Source: Larix kaempferi
Lineage: Eukaryota; Streptophyta; Pinopsida; Pinales; Pinaceae
Assembly (NCBI GenBank): GCA_027924585.1
Contig: BSBM01000779.1
Location: 11,435,001-11,499,000, forward strand
DNA length: 64,000 nt
Direction: 5' to 3'
Shown here: in pieces, positions 46,438 to 55,864 of the stretch
Numbering within the stretch: the first letter of the stretch is position 1
Layout of the letters: the number at the start of each line of letters is the position of its first letter
The notes under the pieces: generated by a model
The model's input: the letters and a program-made list of their open reading frames with translations, nothing else
Databases searched by the model: none
What the model was told of the DNA's origin: nothing
Program-made: the position numbers and the translations under genes

Positions 46438-47391
46438 GTGACAATTTATGCAGAACCAAGACTGCAAGATGCTTCAGTTGCTGTGGTCACTCAAGGAGGA
46501 AAGACAACTGGAGAAGACAACTCAACGATCCGGTTATCTGGACAAAAGAAGGTATCAATTGATATTGATGCGGAACGGGAGATGCTTCTTCAGGCACGAC
46601 GGGCCTTAGGGAATGACTGAGGTAAAGCTGTCATGTATGACATGCCCTCTACTTTTGATGCTACTTCGAAGGTTAGCCCGTCGAGCTGGTCCGGCACACT
46701 TCGAGCATTTTTGGAACATTGTTTGTCCTTGGCAAAATATCCCAACGCTCTTGCTGCGATTGAAGCCTTATTGCGACGACCGGCCCAGGATCGATAAGAG
46801 CTCGCAGTTAATTCCTTGCAACGATGGAAGATGGGTAAGGAGATGCAGATGAATATTCAAATTGGCGACTATGATGTTGATTCAGTTATTCTGGATCTTG
46901 GTTCGGATGTCAACATCTTGACCAAGCAGGCTTGGCAGAAGATGGGGAGCCCCCCATTGAGTTGGTCTCCTGTATAGCTCCGATTGGCTAACCATGCGAA
47001 AGTAACACCCATTGGGCAAGTTCCGCGGCTAGTGGTAGATATCGAGGGTATGAAAACCTATGCTGACTTTGATGTCATAGAAGTTGTCGAAGGCGGCAGC
47101 TCTTATCCCGCGCTATTGGGGATTGGATGGGCTAATGATAGTGGAGTTGTAATCAAGTTCAAGCGATGGATGATGACTTTTGAAAATTGCGATCTCAGAG
47201 TTATCGCCTCGTTGGATCCGGCTGAAGGATGCCGCTACATAGAGTCAGTGAAGGATGACGATCCCAGCAGATGGGACCATGCATTCAATATTTTTGAAGA
47301 TTATATACATCCAACTGTCAATGGTGAGCTGGGATGGCGCAGTGACAGCTTTGCATCTTCCGACTCTAATGATGCGTTGGAATTTTGGTAG
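46438..47391 (+). pseudogene. Gypsy aspartic protease
   Basis: Still the same frame. Following a linker with TGA at 46,618 and TAA at 46,795, the frame reads NIQIGDYDVDSVILDLGSDV. Its DLGS (46,894-46,905) is the catalytic Asp motif of retroviral-type proteases. Then come NILTKQAWQKMG and, after a TAG at 46,975, LRLANHAKVTPIGQVPRLVV and SYPALLGIGWANDSG, matching the flap and the LLG-hydrophobic end of the fold. It would cleave the gag-pol polyprotein. Motif recognition is strong. Confidence 0.85.
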
Positions 47392-47397
47392 AACCAT

Positions 47398-48132
47398 TTG
47401 CATGAAGTGTCTCTCCGTAAGTGCGGGTTGATCACACAGTCATTATGCCATGTCGTGACTGAAACGGTTACACTAACAATATATGAAGGACTACCTGGCT
47501 TATCCGACTTTTTGATGGAGTTCGAAGAAAGATTTTTCGAACCACAGTGCTTGTTGGCATTGAATGAAGCATTGAAGGCTGCTCCAGCACGCTGGTGGGC
47601 GACACACAAGGCATTGATTAATGGATGGTCAAAATGTCGAAGATTGATGATGATACGTTTTGGGGATACTAAGGTATACCACACTGGGAAGTATGATAGG
47701 TGGACAAATCCTAGTGGTCACTTGATGGAATGTCAACGAATATGGGTATCGCAACCAAAATATGAGTGGGTCCATGCTTTTATCCATACTTTGGATGAGA
47801 TGCCATGCTCATGGTATACTGCAGCTAAGTTGCGAGGGGAAATTTCTACTTGGTTGGAGCTCACAGTGTGTTTTACCCATACATTCAGTTTTGCAGATGC
47901 TGATCCAGAGGTTCATAATGCATTACAGCTCATCCATGATGTAATTCTGTAGGTTGTCCCAGTAGCATATCCTGCGGATCCGCACATGCACTACCAGATG
48001 TAGTCTCTCATGGAGTGTTTCAATATCAATGGTGGGCCAGAAGATGGTGATGATCCACGGAATGTGAATATCCTGGAGTCAGAAGGAAGTCATGCTGTGG
48101 TACCACCTAATGCACCAAGCGACCTGATCAGT
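47398..48132 (+). pseudogene. Second gag-like domain between protease and RT
   Basis: In frame after TAG 47,389: IYEGLPGLSDFLMEFEERFF, then LNEALKAAPARWWATHKALI and WSKCRRLMMIRFG, then a segment with EWVHAFIHTLDEMPCSWYTA and a helix-rich end up to TAG 47,950, followed by a linker (TAGs at 48,001 and 48,133). The block resembles a retrotransposon gag/capsid domain: a helical bundle with W-W after the ALKA.PARWW motif, a basic patch, and an L..IP..WY motif. I have the impression of similar in-frame blocks in some plant gypsy polyproteins, but it is not part of the textbook gag-PR-RT-RH-INT order. Its role is unknown. Confidence 0.65.
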
Positions 48133-48219
48133 TAGCCGCTGAGGATCCACAAGATTAACATTGGGCCAGAGGACACTCCGAAGTTCACAAATGTCGGGGA
48201 TTACTGGGATGATGAGCTG

Positions 48220-48960
48220 ATGAGCAAGGTCACTGATTTGCTCCATGAGTTTCAAGACATATTTCCTACTAAGTTTTCTGACATGAAGGGGATTCTGGGT
48301 GACTTAGGAGAAATGAAGATTCCATTAAAACCAGATGCTAAGCCGATCCGGCAGCGACCCTATCAATTGAATCCGCGACATAAGGAGCGGGTCAAGGCTG
48401 AGCTGGATCGCGTGTTGGATGCCGGTATTATTGAACTAGTTGAGGAGTCGAAATGGATTAGTCCTATGGTGGTGCAAGATAAGAAGACTAGTGAAGTGCG
48501 CATTTGCGTTGACCTCAGGAAGCTAAATGATGCATGTTTGCATGATCCGTTCCCCACTACATTTACCGATGAAGTGCTTGAAGGTGTGGGTGGCCAGGAG
48601 ATGTACTCCTTCACAGATGGGTTCTATGGCTACCATCAGATCCACATTGCCAAAGAAGATCGCCATAAGACAACTTTTGTTACGGAATGGGATTGCTTTC
48701 AATACACTGTAATGCCGTTTGGTTTGAAGAACGCACCTGCAATATTTTCGCGGGTTGTCGTTGCTGCATTTAAAGACTTCATTCAGAAATTTTTATAGGT
48801 ATACATGGACGATTGGACGGTCTATGGTTTGGTCCATGATCATTTGGAGAATCTGCGGTTGATACTCGAGTGATGCCGACAGCTCCAGATATCGCTGAAT
48901 CTGAAGAAATGCATCTTTTGTGCACCGTTTGGGATATTGCTCAGCCATATTGTGTGTAAG
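48220..48960 (+). pseudogene. Gypsy reverse transcriptase
   Basis: Begins with IPLKPDAKPIRQRPYQLNP, then AGIIELVEESKWISPMVVQD, VRICVDLRKLNDAC, and YSFTDGFYGYHQIHIAKEDR carrying the first Asp. Next are FQYTVMPFGLKNAPAIFSRV and the catalytic YMDD (48,802-48,813), directly after a TAG at 48,796. A TGA at 48,871 follows, then LNLKKCIFCAPFGILLSHIV. Catalytic residues are intact and only stops disable it. It copies the element RNA into DNA within the particle. Confidence 0.93.
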
Positions 48961-49677
48961 CAAGGGTTGTTGGTCGATCCGGCTAAGATTGTGCTCATTT
49001 TGAGTTTACAACCAATGACCACTGTTAAGCAGTTGCGGGCGAATTTGGGACACACGGGGTATTATCGCAAGTTCATCAGGGGCTATGTTGCAATTACTTC
49101 CCCTATGGAGAAGTTGTTGAAGAAGGACGTGGCATTCCAGTGGAGCCAGGAATGTCAAGCTAGCTTTGAAACACTGAAGGAAAAGATGGCGCCGGCACCG
49201 ATATTGGTATTTTCAAACTGGAGTAAGGAATTCCATGTCCATGTTGATGCCTCATCGATTGCGTTGGGTGTCGTATTGGCTCAACCAGGAGAAGGCGACC
49301 TTGATCATCCTATTGCTTTTGCAAGTCAAAATTTGTCCTCTGCAGAAAGAAATTACACTACCATTGAGTGGGAAGGTCTGGAAATGGTCTACACGCTGCA
49401 GAAGTTCAGGCACTATTTGTTGGGTGGGCACTTTAAAATGTTCACCGACCATTCCGCGTTGAAATACCTAGTCAATAAGCCTGTGTTGGGGGGGAAGATA
49501 TCCCGCTGGATACTTCTTTTTCAGGAGTTTGATTTTGAAGTCATTGTGAAGCCCGGTCCTAATCATCTCTCGCAGATCGATACAGGAGAGGAGCCGACCA
49601 ACATTGAATATGGTTTACCAAATGCTCAACTATTTCGTATTGAGGTTGCAGATGGCTACTTTGCGGAAATCATCTAG
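48961..49677 (+). pseudogene. Gypsy RT connection and RNase H
   Basis: LGHTGYYRKFIRGYVAITSP and FQWSQECQASFETLKEKMAP mark the RT end. RNase H has FHVHVDASSIALGVVLAQPG (first Asp), NYTTIEWEGLEMVYTLQKFR (Glu), and KMFTDHSALKYLVNKPVLGG (second Asp). It closes with PNHLSQIDTGEEPTN, where the usual last Asp position is altered or shifted. The frame is open for 246 codons (48,937-49,674) and ends at TAG 49,675. The LGGKISRWILLFQEFDFEV signature is usual for this gypsy branch. Confidence 0.9.
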
Positions 49678-49680
49678 TTT

Positions 49681-50890
49681 TTGACAACGGGTACTGCACC
49701 AGACGAGTTCACCACCAGCTCGAAGAAGCTGCTGGTAGTCAAAGCTGTAGACTTCCAGCTAATTCCAGGGGATTTATACAAAATGGGTGCCGATGAGGTA
49801 TTGCGTAGATGTGTCTTGCCGCATGAGCAATCGCAGATATTAGCAGAAGCGCATGGAGGAGGAGCCGGAGGACACTATGGCGGTAGGGCGACTGCTAGGA
49901 AAGTGCTGCGTGTTGGGCTATGGTGGCCCACACTACATAATGATGCAATAGACTATGCACGGTCCTGTGATGTCTGTTAGCGAACTGGAAAACCATCCCG
50001 ACGCGATGAGATGCCATTGATGCCCCAGTTGACATTACAACTGTTCGACAAATGGGCGGTGGATTTTGCAGGACTGATCAATCCACCAGGGAAGCGCACG
50101 GGTGCACGCTATATTATCACCGCGACAGAGTATTTGACTCGATGGGCAGAAGCTACACTAGTCATTGATTGCTCCGCGACCACAGCCGCACGGTTTCTCT
50201 TTGACCACATTGTCACTCGCTTCTGCTACCCCAAGATATTATTGAGCAATCAAGGAAGCCACTTTCTTAATCACACCATCAGCGCATTGACAGAGGAGTT
50301 GCAGATACAGAATAAGAAGAGTACACCCTATCATCCGCAGGAGAATTGCACGGTGGAGGCTTTCAATAAGGTATTGGAGCATACGCTGACGAAGGTGTGT
50401 AACGTGAACCGCGATAACTAGGATCTCAAAATCCCAGCAGTATTGTGGGCCTATCGCACCACATGTAAACGGTTGATAGGGAAGACACCATTTAAGTTGG
50501 TGTATGGACAACAAGCAATCATGCCCATGGAGTATATTGTCTTGAGTCTACGCATCGCGGCCGCCACAGGCCTGGCTGATGCAGTGGCACTAGGTGAACA
50601 TCTAGAGCAGTTGGTGCAGTTGGAGGAAGATCGTTTCATCACTGGTTTCCACCAGGGGGTCAAGAAGGATCACCAGAAAGCATGGCATGATCGACACATA
50701 AAAAACAAATAGTTTCAGTAGGGCAAATTGGTGTTGTTGTACGACATCAAGTTTATGAAACATCCAGGGAAGTTGCAGCTGCATTGGCTTGGTCCGTATC
50801 GCATTAGTAGTATTACTTCAGGGGGTGCGGTTCAACTACAGCGGCTGGATAGATGGGGCGATGATCCCAAAACTGGTGAATAGTCATAGG
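49681..50890 (+). pseudogene. Gypsy integrase
   Basis: The zinc-binding HHCC region covers LPHEQSQILAEAH, GGHYGGRATARKVLRVGLWW and ARSCDVC (49,822-49,977), followed by TAG 49,978. The core has [20 protein letters not shown] (first Asp) and the second-Asp block at 50,245-50,265, which reads SNQGSHF: AAT (50,248-50,250) replaces the expected Asp codon. The Glu in [10 protein letters not shown] (50,356-50,358) is present. TAG stops lie at 50,419, 50,710, 50,719, 50,881 and 50,887. The C-terminal GKLVLLYD and HWLGPYRISSI barrel is present and no chromodomain follows. The D-to-N change is catalytically lethal by known DDE chemistry. Confidence 0.92.
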
Positions 50891-52085
50891 TTGAAGCCCT
50901 ATCAGTCGGGCTTGGAACACCACGATGCCTGACTCACATAGGAAAAAAAAAGAGTTAGATTGATTGGTGGCAGGATGTTGCACCACCATGGATGAAATGC
51001 GGAAGCAGGGAGGCTTCTGCCGCAAGGTTGGAGCGGTTTGTGACACCTAGGAGTGTTGCGCTTGGGTCACATCCGCAATCATGGCGCCGATGGAACTTTT
51101 CCCTTTTTGACGGATATGATCATTAGTCGAGTTCGATTGCGTCAGAAGAACGCATGTTTGGGCTTAGGGATACACCGAGGTAGTATGGATGATGGTACTT
51201 TCCAGGATGGTCTGCGTGGTTGGCACGAAGCATCCATCATGCCGGCATGGCCAAAGAAATGCTTCGCATGTTTTTGCATGAAGGAAATCAGGAAAAGGTA
51301 CGATTCATCCACCGCCCGGATAATTGTCACACCGAACGACGACGAATTATGATTATCCTGGGGTGCGAGCAGGTGGTGCAACGGCTTGCTGAGGCAGATG
51401 GATGATAGAGTGCGCTGTATAAATAGAGGACCTGAGGGGAGTAAGCACACAGAGATTGTTTTAGTTAAGAAGGGTTATGCTACGAAAGGCTCTAGCATTT
51501 TGTTAAGTTAGGAATTCCAAGTAGGTTGTGGAAATGCTCCATTTTATTTCCTGTGGTAGCACACCAGGTGCACTGAGGGCCTGAACCACGAGTGTACATG
51601 AGCGGTTGGAGAAAGCTACGCCTTGGACACTCTGAGGTTACAAGCATGAAGTTTCGTCTGAGATGTCTAGGCAGTTGGTGATGGTTCAAAGTCCCGTGGT
51701 CCCTGCAACAACACAAAAGGGGGGAGTCGTCGCCCCTGGGTCCCTATAACTTGTGCTTGTTGGTGCGAAACAGATGTGCCAGAGCTGTTGGCTTGTTTCG
51801 CACCTCGACACTGTTCGTAAATTTCTCCTCAGTCTGCACCATATTCCTCGAGGCTAGAGGATGAGTTTGAGAGGTACATGACAGCAAGTCGGGGGATGCC
51901 CACCTTCGGGTGAGAATTACATGATAGCGAGTCGATGATCAATGAAGCAGAAGGAGCAGGACAACATCGCGCGATCTAGACAGCAAGAACAGTTGCAGAA
52001 ACATAGTTCAGCCATAGAAGAGTCTGAGTACACCATGTCTTGTTGACGTGGCTCGAGGGCGAGCCACAAGATTGTGTTGGGGGCC
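50891..52085 (+). other. Gypsy 3' non-coding region with internal polypurine tract
   Basis: 1.2 kb between integrase and the 3' LTR. A strong polypurine tract, AAAAGGGGGGAG, lies at 51,715-51,726, about 360 bp before the LTR, while the bases touching the LTR read GTGTTGGGGGCC (52,074-52,085). An open stretch at 51,053-51,352 (99 codons) has no recognisable domain; it could be a relic of an extra 3' ORF or chance. Confidence 0.55.
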
Positions 52086-53020
52086 TGTTGGCAGGCGGTT
52101 TGATAAGGAAGAATCGCAGCATCGCCGATGCTGCGATACGTCAGACGAAGTCGCGGAAGGAAGAAGGCTTGAGTATTTTATGTATATTTTGAGTCATTTG
52201 TATCGCAATAGGTGGGTTTTGGGTCAATTGTACCGCGGAATGCGGGTTTTGGGTCATTGGACCACATATTATGTAATGTTGAGTCAGCTATACCGCATAA
52301 TGCGGGTTTTTGGTCGTGTTTGGATAAGTCAGTTAGATATTGGGTCATTTGTCCATAGAGTCAGTTAGGAAGTCGGTAGTAAGTGGATAAGAGTTGTAAG
52401 GCAGAAGCCTATATATATGTAAGAATTGTAAGTGTTAAACATATAATAGAATACAATAGAATTCGGAGAATACAGAGAGCATAGAGATATAGCTGATGGG
52501 AGAAGAATGCGAAGCTTTGATGTTGTATGATTCTCGGGTATGTTTTGATGTCAAGAGTCATTGCGGAGATCTAGTTTTTACAGAGGCATTGTATCTAGGT
52601 TGACAATGATAATATGATGAAGCTATTCTGGTGCAATCCCTGTGTTCGATTTGTTCAGTTATGATAATGTGATATTGCGCTATACGAATAATGTCATGCT
52701 TCTTTGATGCGATACTTGATTTATAATTACTGTTGTTGCAATGATGAATGTTTGGGTTGAATATTTCTTTACTACTATGTTTAATGCTTAAAGATCTATG
52801 TCGTTGTGTTACAATAAGTTTAACTATCATAGCTGCAACCATCCTCCTTCCTTAGGTGGAAACATGGTTCCGTCTGCTCTTCCTGGACGCCTCGGGTGAG
52901 ACCTCATCTGCTCTGTAGGTGTTGTTGGGTGGGATAAACCCTGTCTGAGCCAGTGCTTAGGAAGACTGCGGTATGTGTCGAAAGTGAGTGGGACCCCTGT
53001 CGACTAGAGTCGCGCTAACA
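52086..53020 (+). repeat. 3' LTR of gypsy element, 935 bp
   Basis: Starts TGTTGGCAGGC and ends CGCGCTAACA, colinear with the 5' LTR throughout. It retains more CpG/CHG sites than the 5' LTR in the first 200 bp (for example ACCGCGG against ACAGTGG). Confidence 0.95.
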
Positions 53021-53025
53021 GATGC

Positions 53026-53503
53026 ACAGTGGGATGTGTAAGCAAATATATGCTTATGATATTTAGATGCATAAATCATAAGTATAATTCAAGTTTAGAC
53101 GATGAAACAAGTATTTATCTTTATGTGGTAGGTTTGATCATCTCACCTACCAATTGAAAAATGATTAAAGTTTATGTATAACTACGCTAGCCATAAATTT
53201 GAAATTGATAAGGCTATATGTAAAAATGGATTGGATAATTTCTTTTATATGCTAGAACTAATAGTATCAACTTCTAATTTGCAGGTATAAGTTTAACTCA
53301 TGACTTTCCATAGTTATGTTGAAGAAATTAATTGAATGTTATGTTCATTTGTGATATTGTGTTATTGAATACATTGTGTGAGTAATGTCCAAGAGGACAA
53401 CATGATGTGGTATTCATGACGGAAGTATTAAATATATTATTATTCAATTTTAGAAATAAGCAAAGTACGTGTTTACTATGATCAGAGGAAATCAATAGAC
53501 ATG
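53026..53503. other. AT-rich flank of the gypsy element
   Basis: Nothing recognised. Confidence 0.4.
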
Positions 53504-53809
53504 TAATATCTTAATTGAAGAAAATCTTATGCAAGAATAAGTGATTGATACATGTGCTTGCTTATGACTAGATAATGAATAATGTTATGATTGATGGCAT
53601 TAAGACTATGTAGTTGAAATATTTAATGCATAGGGATTATGCATAAACAACATAAGTAATATCTTAATTGAAGAAAATCTTATGCAAGAATAAGTGATTG
53701 ATACATGTGCTTGCTTATGACTAGATAATGCATAATGTTATGATTGATGGCATTAAGATTATGTAGTTGAAATATTTAATGCATAGGGATTATGCATAAA
53801 CAACATAAG
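53504..53809. repeat. Tandem duplication, 2 x 153 bp
   Basis: TAATATCTTAATTGAAGAAA starts both copies (53,504 and 53,657), and both end GCATAAACAACATAAG. By eye only two differences are visible (GAATAATG/GCATAATG and AAGACTATG/AAGATTATG), so it is recent. Confidence 0.92.
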
Positions 53810-55044
53810 TATTGCATGGAGATTATGCACTGGGGATAACATTAATGGGTGCATGAACGTGGAAATTTACTTTTTCCTTTTTACTTAAAAGTATTTTGAT
53901 GAAGTAGTTATGATATGAGTAACTCTTTGCAAGAAGATACAAGTGTAGTATGCAGGTGCAAAGGACAATCAGAAACTTCGACAAGATAAGGTGAATGTAA
54001 TGGAAAGCAATGAATGAGATAATCTTTATTAAACCAATGATGCTATTAGAAATTTTAGTAATGCATTGAGAATTATTTATATATGTTATATATCCATGCT
54101 TTAGGAAAAAATAAAAAAATGTGCCTATAGGGAAAGCAAAGGAAAAACAGTAGATTTTAAATTTCCTATTGAAATGGTTATATCATGCTTGTTGAAAATG
54201 TGAAATGATTATGATCAATCATATGGCTTGGAAAGCATGATAAATATGATCGAGTAGAATCAAAATTTTGATTGATTTGAACTGCATACATTTTTGTAAG
54301 TTTAAAAGTCAGGTTGATTGAAGTTATGCAATTAATAGGAATTACACAAGTATGCATTATATTTTATGTGAGTAAAAATATTGAATATTAGAATGATTGA
54401 TATGAATAGTTAAAAAACTGTTGTATTGAAATGCATATGTATGAAATATGATGGAATTGCATACTAATGTTGCAGTTGAACAAGTGAAACTATGAGTACT
54501 TGTAATAGAAAGATGGCCGAATGATGGAAATTATGTTCCATTATAAGTGGGGGTCAAGCATGTTAGTAGGAAAAATAATTACCAAAAAAGGAATAAAAAG
54601 ATTTAGAAAGAATTTTTTTAACAAAGTAAGAGAAGATGTTAAAATTGGAACAAGTAAAGAATATAAAGAATAAGAAATAATCTTAAAGAGGAATCTTAAT
54701 ATCTAAAATAAAGAGAACAACCTTATAGAAAATGGAACCAATATGTAAAATTGGTAATTCAAATAATGAATGAATAATATATAAGGGAGATTGCAGAGGC
54801 AAGTCCGCCCATTTCCATAGTATAGGTCCATCCTGGTTTCCTTACTGAGTGCTCAATGTGTTTATTCTAGTTGCGAGGCATGGAATGTTACCTCCTTAAA
54901 GGAGCAGAAATGTTTTACAGGAACCAGAGAATTGATTAGAGTGATCCTATTGGAAAGTCTATTTGAGAAAAGATTTACTCATTGAAAATATTCCCCTTAA
55001 TTCAATATCCTCTAACTTGACTCATCTTGATGGTATGTATTCAT
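53810..55044. other. AT-rich intergenic sequence
   Basis: No gene or clear element seen. Confidence 0.4.
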
Positions 55045-55298
55045 AAAATTGATGTTGAGTTGGAATAACTCTGGAACATCAAAAGTAAAATTGATATTGA
55101 GTTGGAATAACTCTAGAGCCTCACATATAAAAACGGATGTTGAGTTGGAAGAAATATGGAAGCATCAAAAGTAAAACTGATGTTGAGTTGGAAGAACTTT
55201 GGAAGCATCAAAGGTAAAATTGATATGGAGTTGGAAAAACACCAAAGCCTTACAGCTAAAATTGATGTTGAGCCGAAAGCTCTGGAGCATCAATGATA
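55045..55298 (+). repeat. Minisatellite, 6 x 42-44 bp
   Basis: Units start near 55,045, 55,087, 55,129, 55,173, 55,216 and 55,258. Consensus text is AAAATTGATGTTGAGTTGGA then AAGAACTCTGGAAGCATCAAAAGT-like sequence. The central units are most alike and the outer ones diverged. A frame through the middle units would encode K-I-D-V-E-L-E-E-L-like repeats, but no long frame surrounds it. Confidence 0.85.
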
Positions 55299-55430
55299 AT
55301 GCTCAAATGATGAAGTATTGTCTACTCATTTATATGAGGTGAACCTCATATGGTAAAGGTAAAAAAGATGTCGATGGATGTGTGCATTAGTACTAATTTT
55401 AAATTAGTATGCGATTTCAAATTTTGTGAA

Positions 55431-55864
55431 AATTATGATTATGCACATGATGTGAAAGTTTGATATACTTGCTTTATGTTAAGAAGCAAAGAGAAAATTA
55501 TTAAAATGACTTAGGAAAAATTAATACCATATGGAGGTATGGATGTGAAAATTGAACATGGGAAGGTAATGTGCCTTGAAATGAATGGCACATATAGTTT
55601 TATCCTCGATTATGATTTGGATATATATCATGAATGATTGACCTATATGCAGATACACTATTCATGATATATATCCAAATCATAATTGAGGATAAAACTA
55701 TCTGTGTCATTCATTTCAAGGCACATTACCTTCCCATGTTCAATTTTCACATCCATACCTCCGTATGGTAGTACTTTTTCTTGAGTACTTTTAATAATTT
55801 TCTCTTTTCTTCTTAACATAAAGCAAATATTTCAAACTTTCACATCATGTGCATAATCATAATC
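55431..55864. repeat. Long hairpin (foldback) with about 205-bp arms
   Basis: Arm 1 is about 55,431-55,635, the loop about 24 bp (55,636-55,659) and arm 2 about 55,660-55,864. Matching blocks include GGAAGGTAATGTGCCTTGAA / TTCAAGGCACATTACCTTCC near the middle and ATGCACATGATGTGAAAGTT / AACTTTCACATCATGTGCAT at the ends, with limited mismatches and small indels. It is the largest of three unrelated hairpins in the window. A transcript would form a stem of more than 200 bp, a potential Dicer substrate. Confidence 0.88.

Larger units (their letters stand above)
43028..53025 (+). mobile_element. Complete Ty3/gypsy LTR retrotransposon (about 10 kb)
   Basis: Two 935-bp LTRs (43,033-43,967 and 52,086-53,020) bound an 8.1-kb interior. 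The flanks GATGT (43,028-43,032) and GATGC (53,021-53,025) are a 5-bp TSD with one change. The interior order is PBS, gag, CCHC cluster, protease, an additional gag-like domain, RT, RNase H and integrase, i.e. RNase H before integrase as in Ty3/gypsy. No chromodomain is seen after integrase. The tRNA-Asp-like PBS and the RNase H-integrase style point to a Tat/Athila-like non-chromovirus branch (inferred). All coding domains share one reading frame but carry many stops. Confidence 0.95.

Noticed and set aside
47301-47684. 127-codon minus-strand open frame
   Set aside because: Shadow of the plus-strand gypsy polyprotein.
44011-50890. Reassignment of TAG as a sense codon in the gypsy element
   Set aside because: TGA and TAA stops also occur, an integrase catalytic residue is mutated, and the nearby PEX13-like exons need no recoding. 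Mutational decay explains the pattern.
55045-55298. CRISPR-like array
   Set aside because: Repeats are contiguous and decayed without unique spacers, in a plant nuclear sequence; it is a minisatellite.
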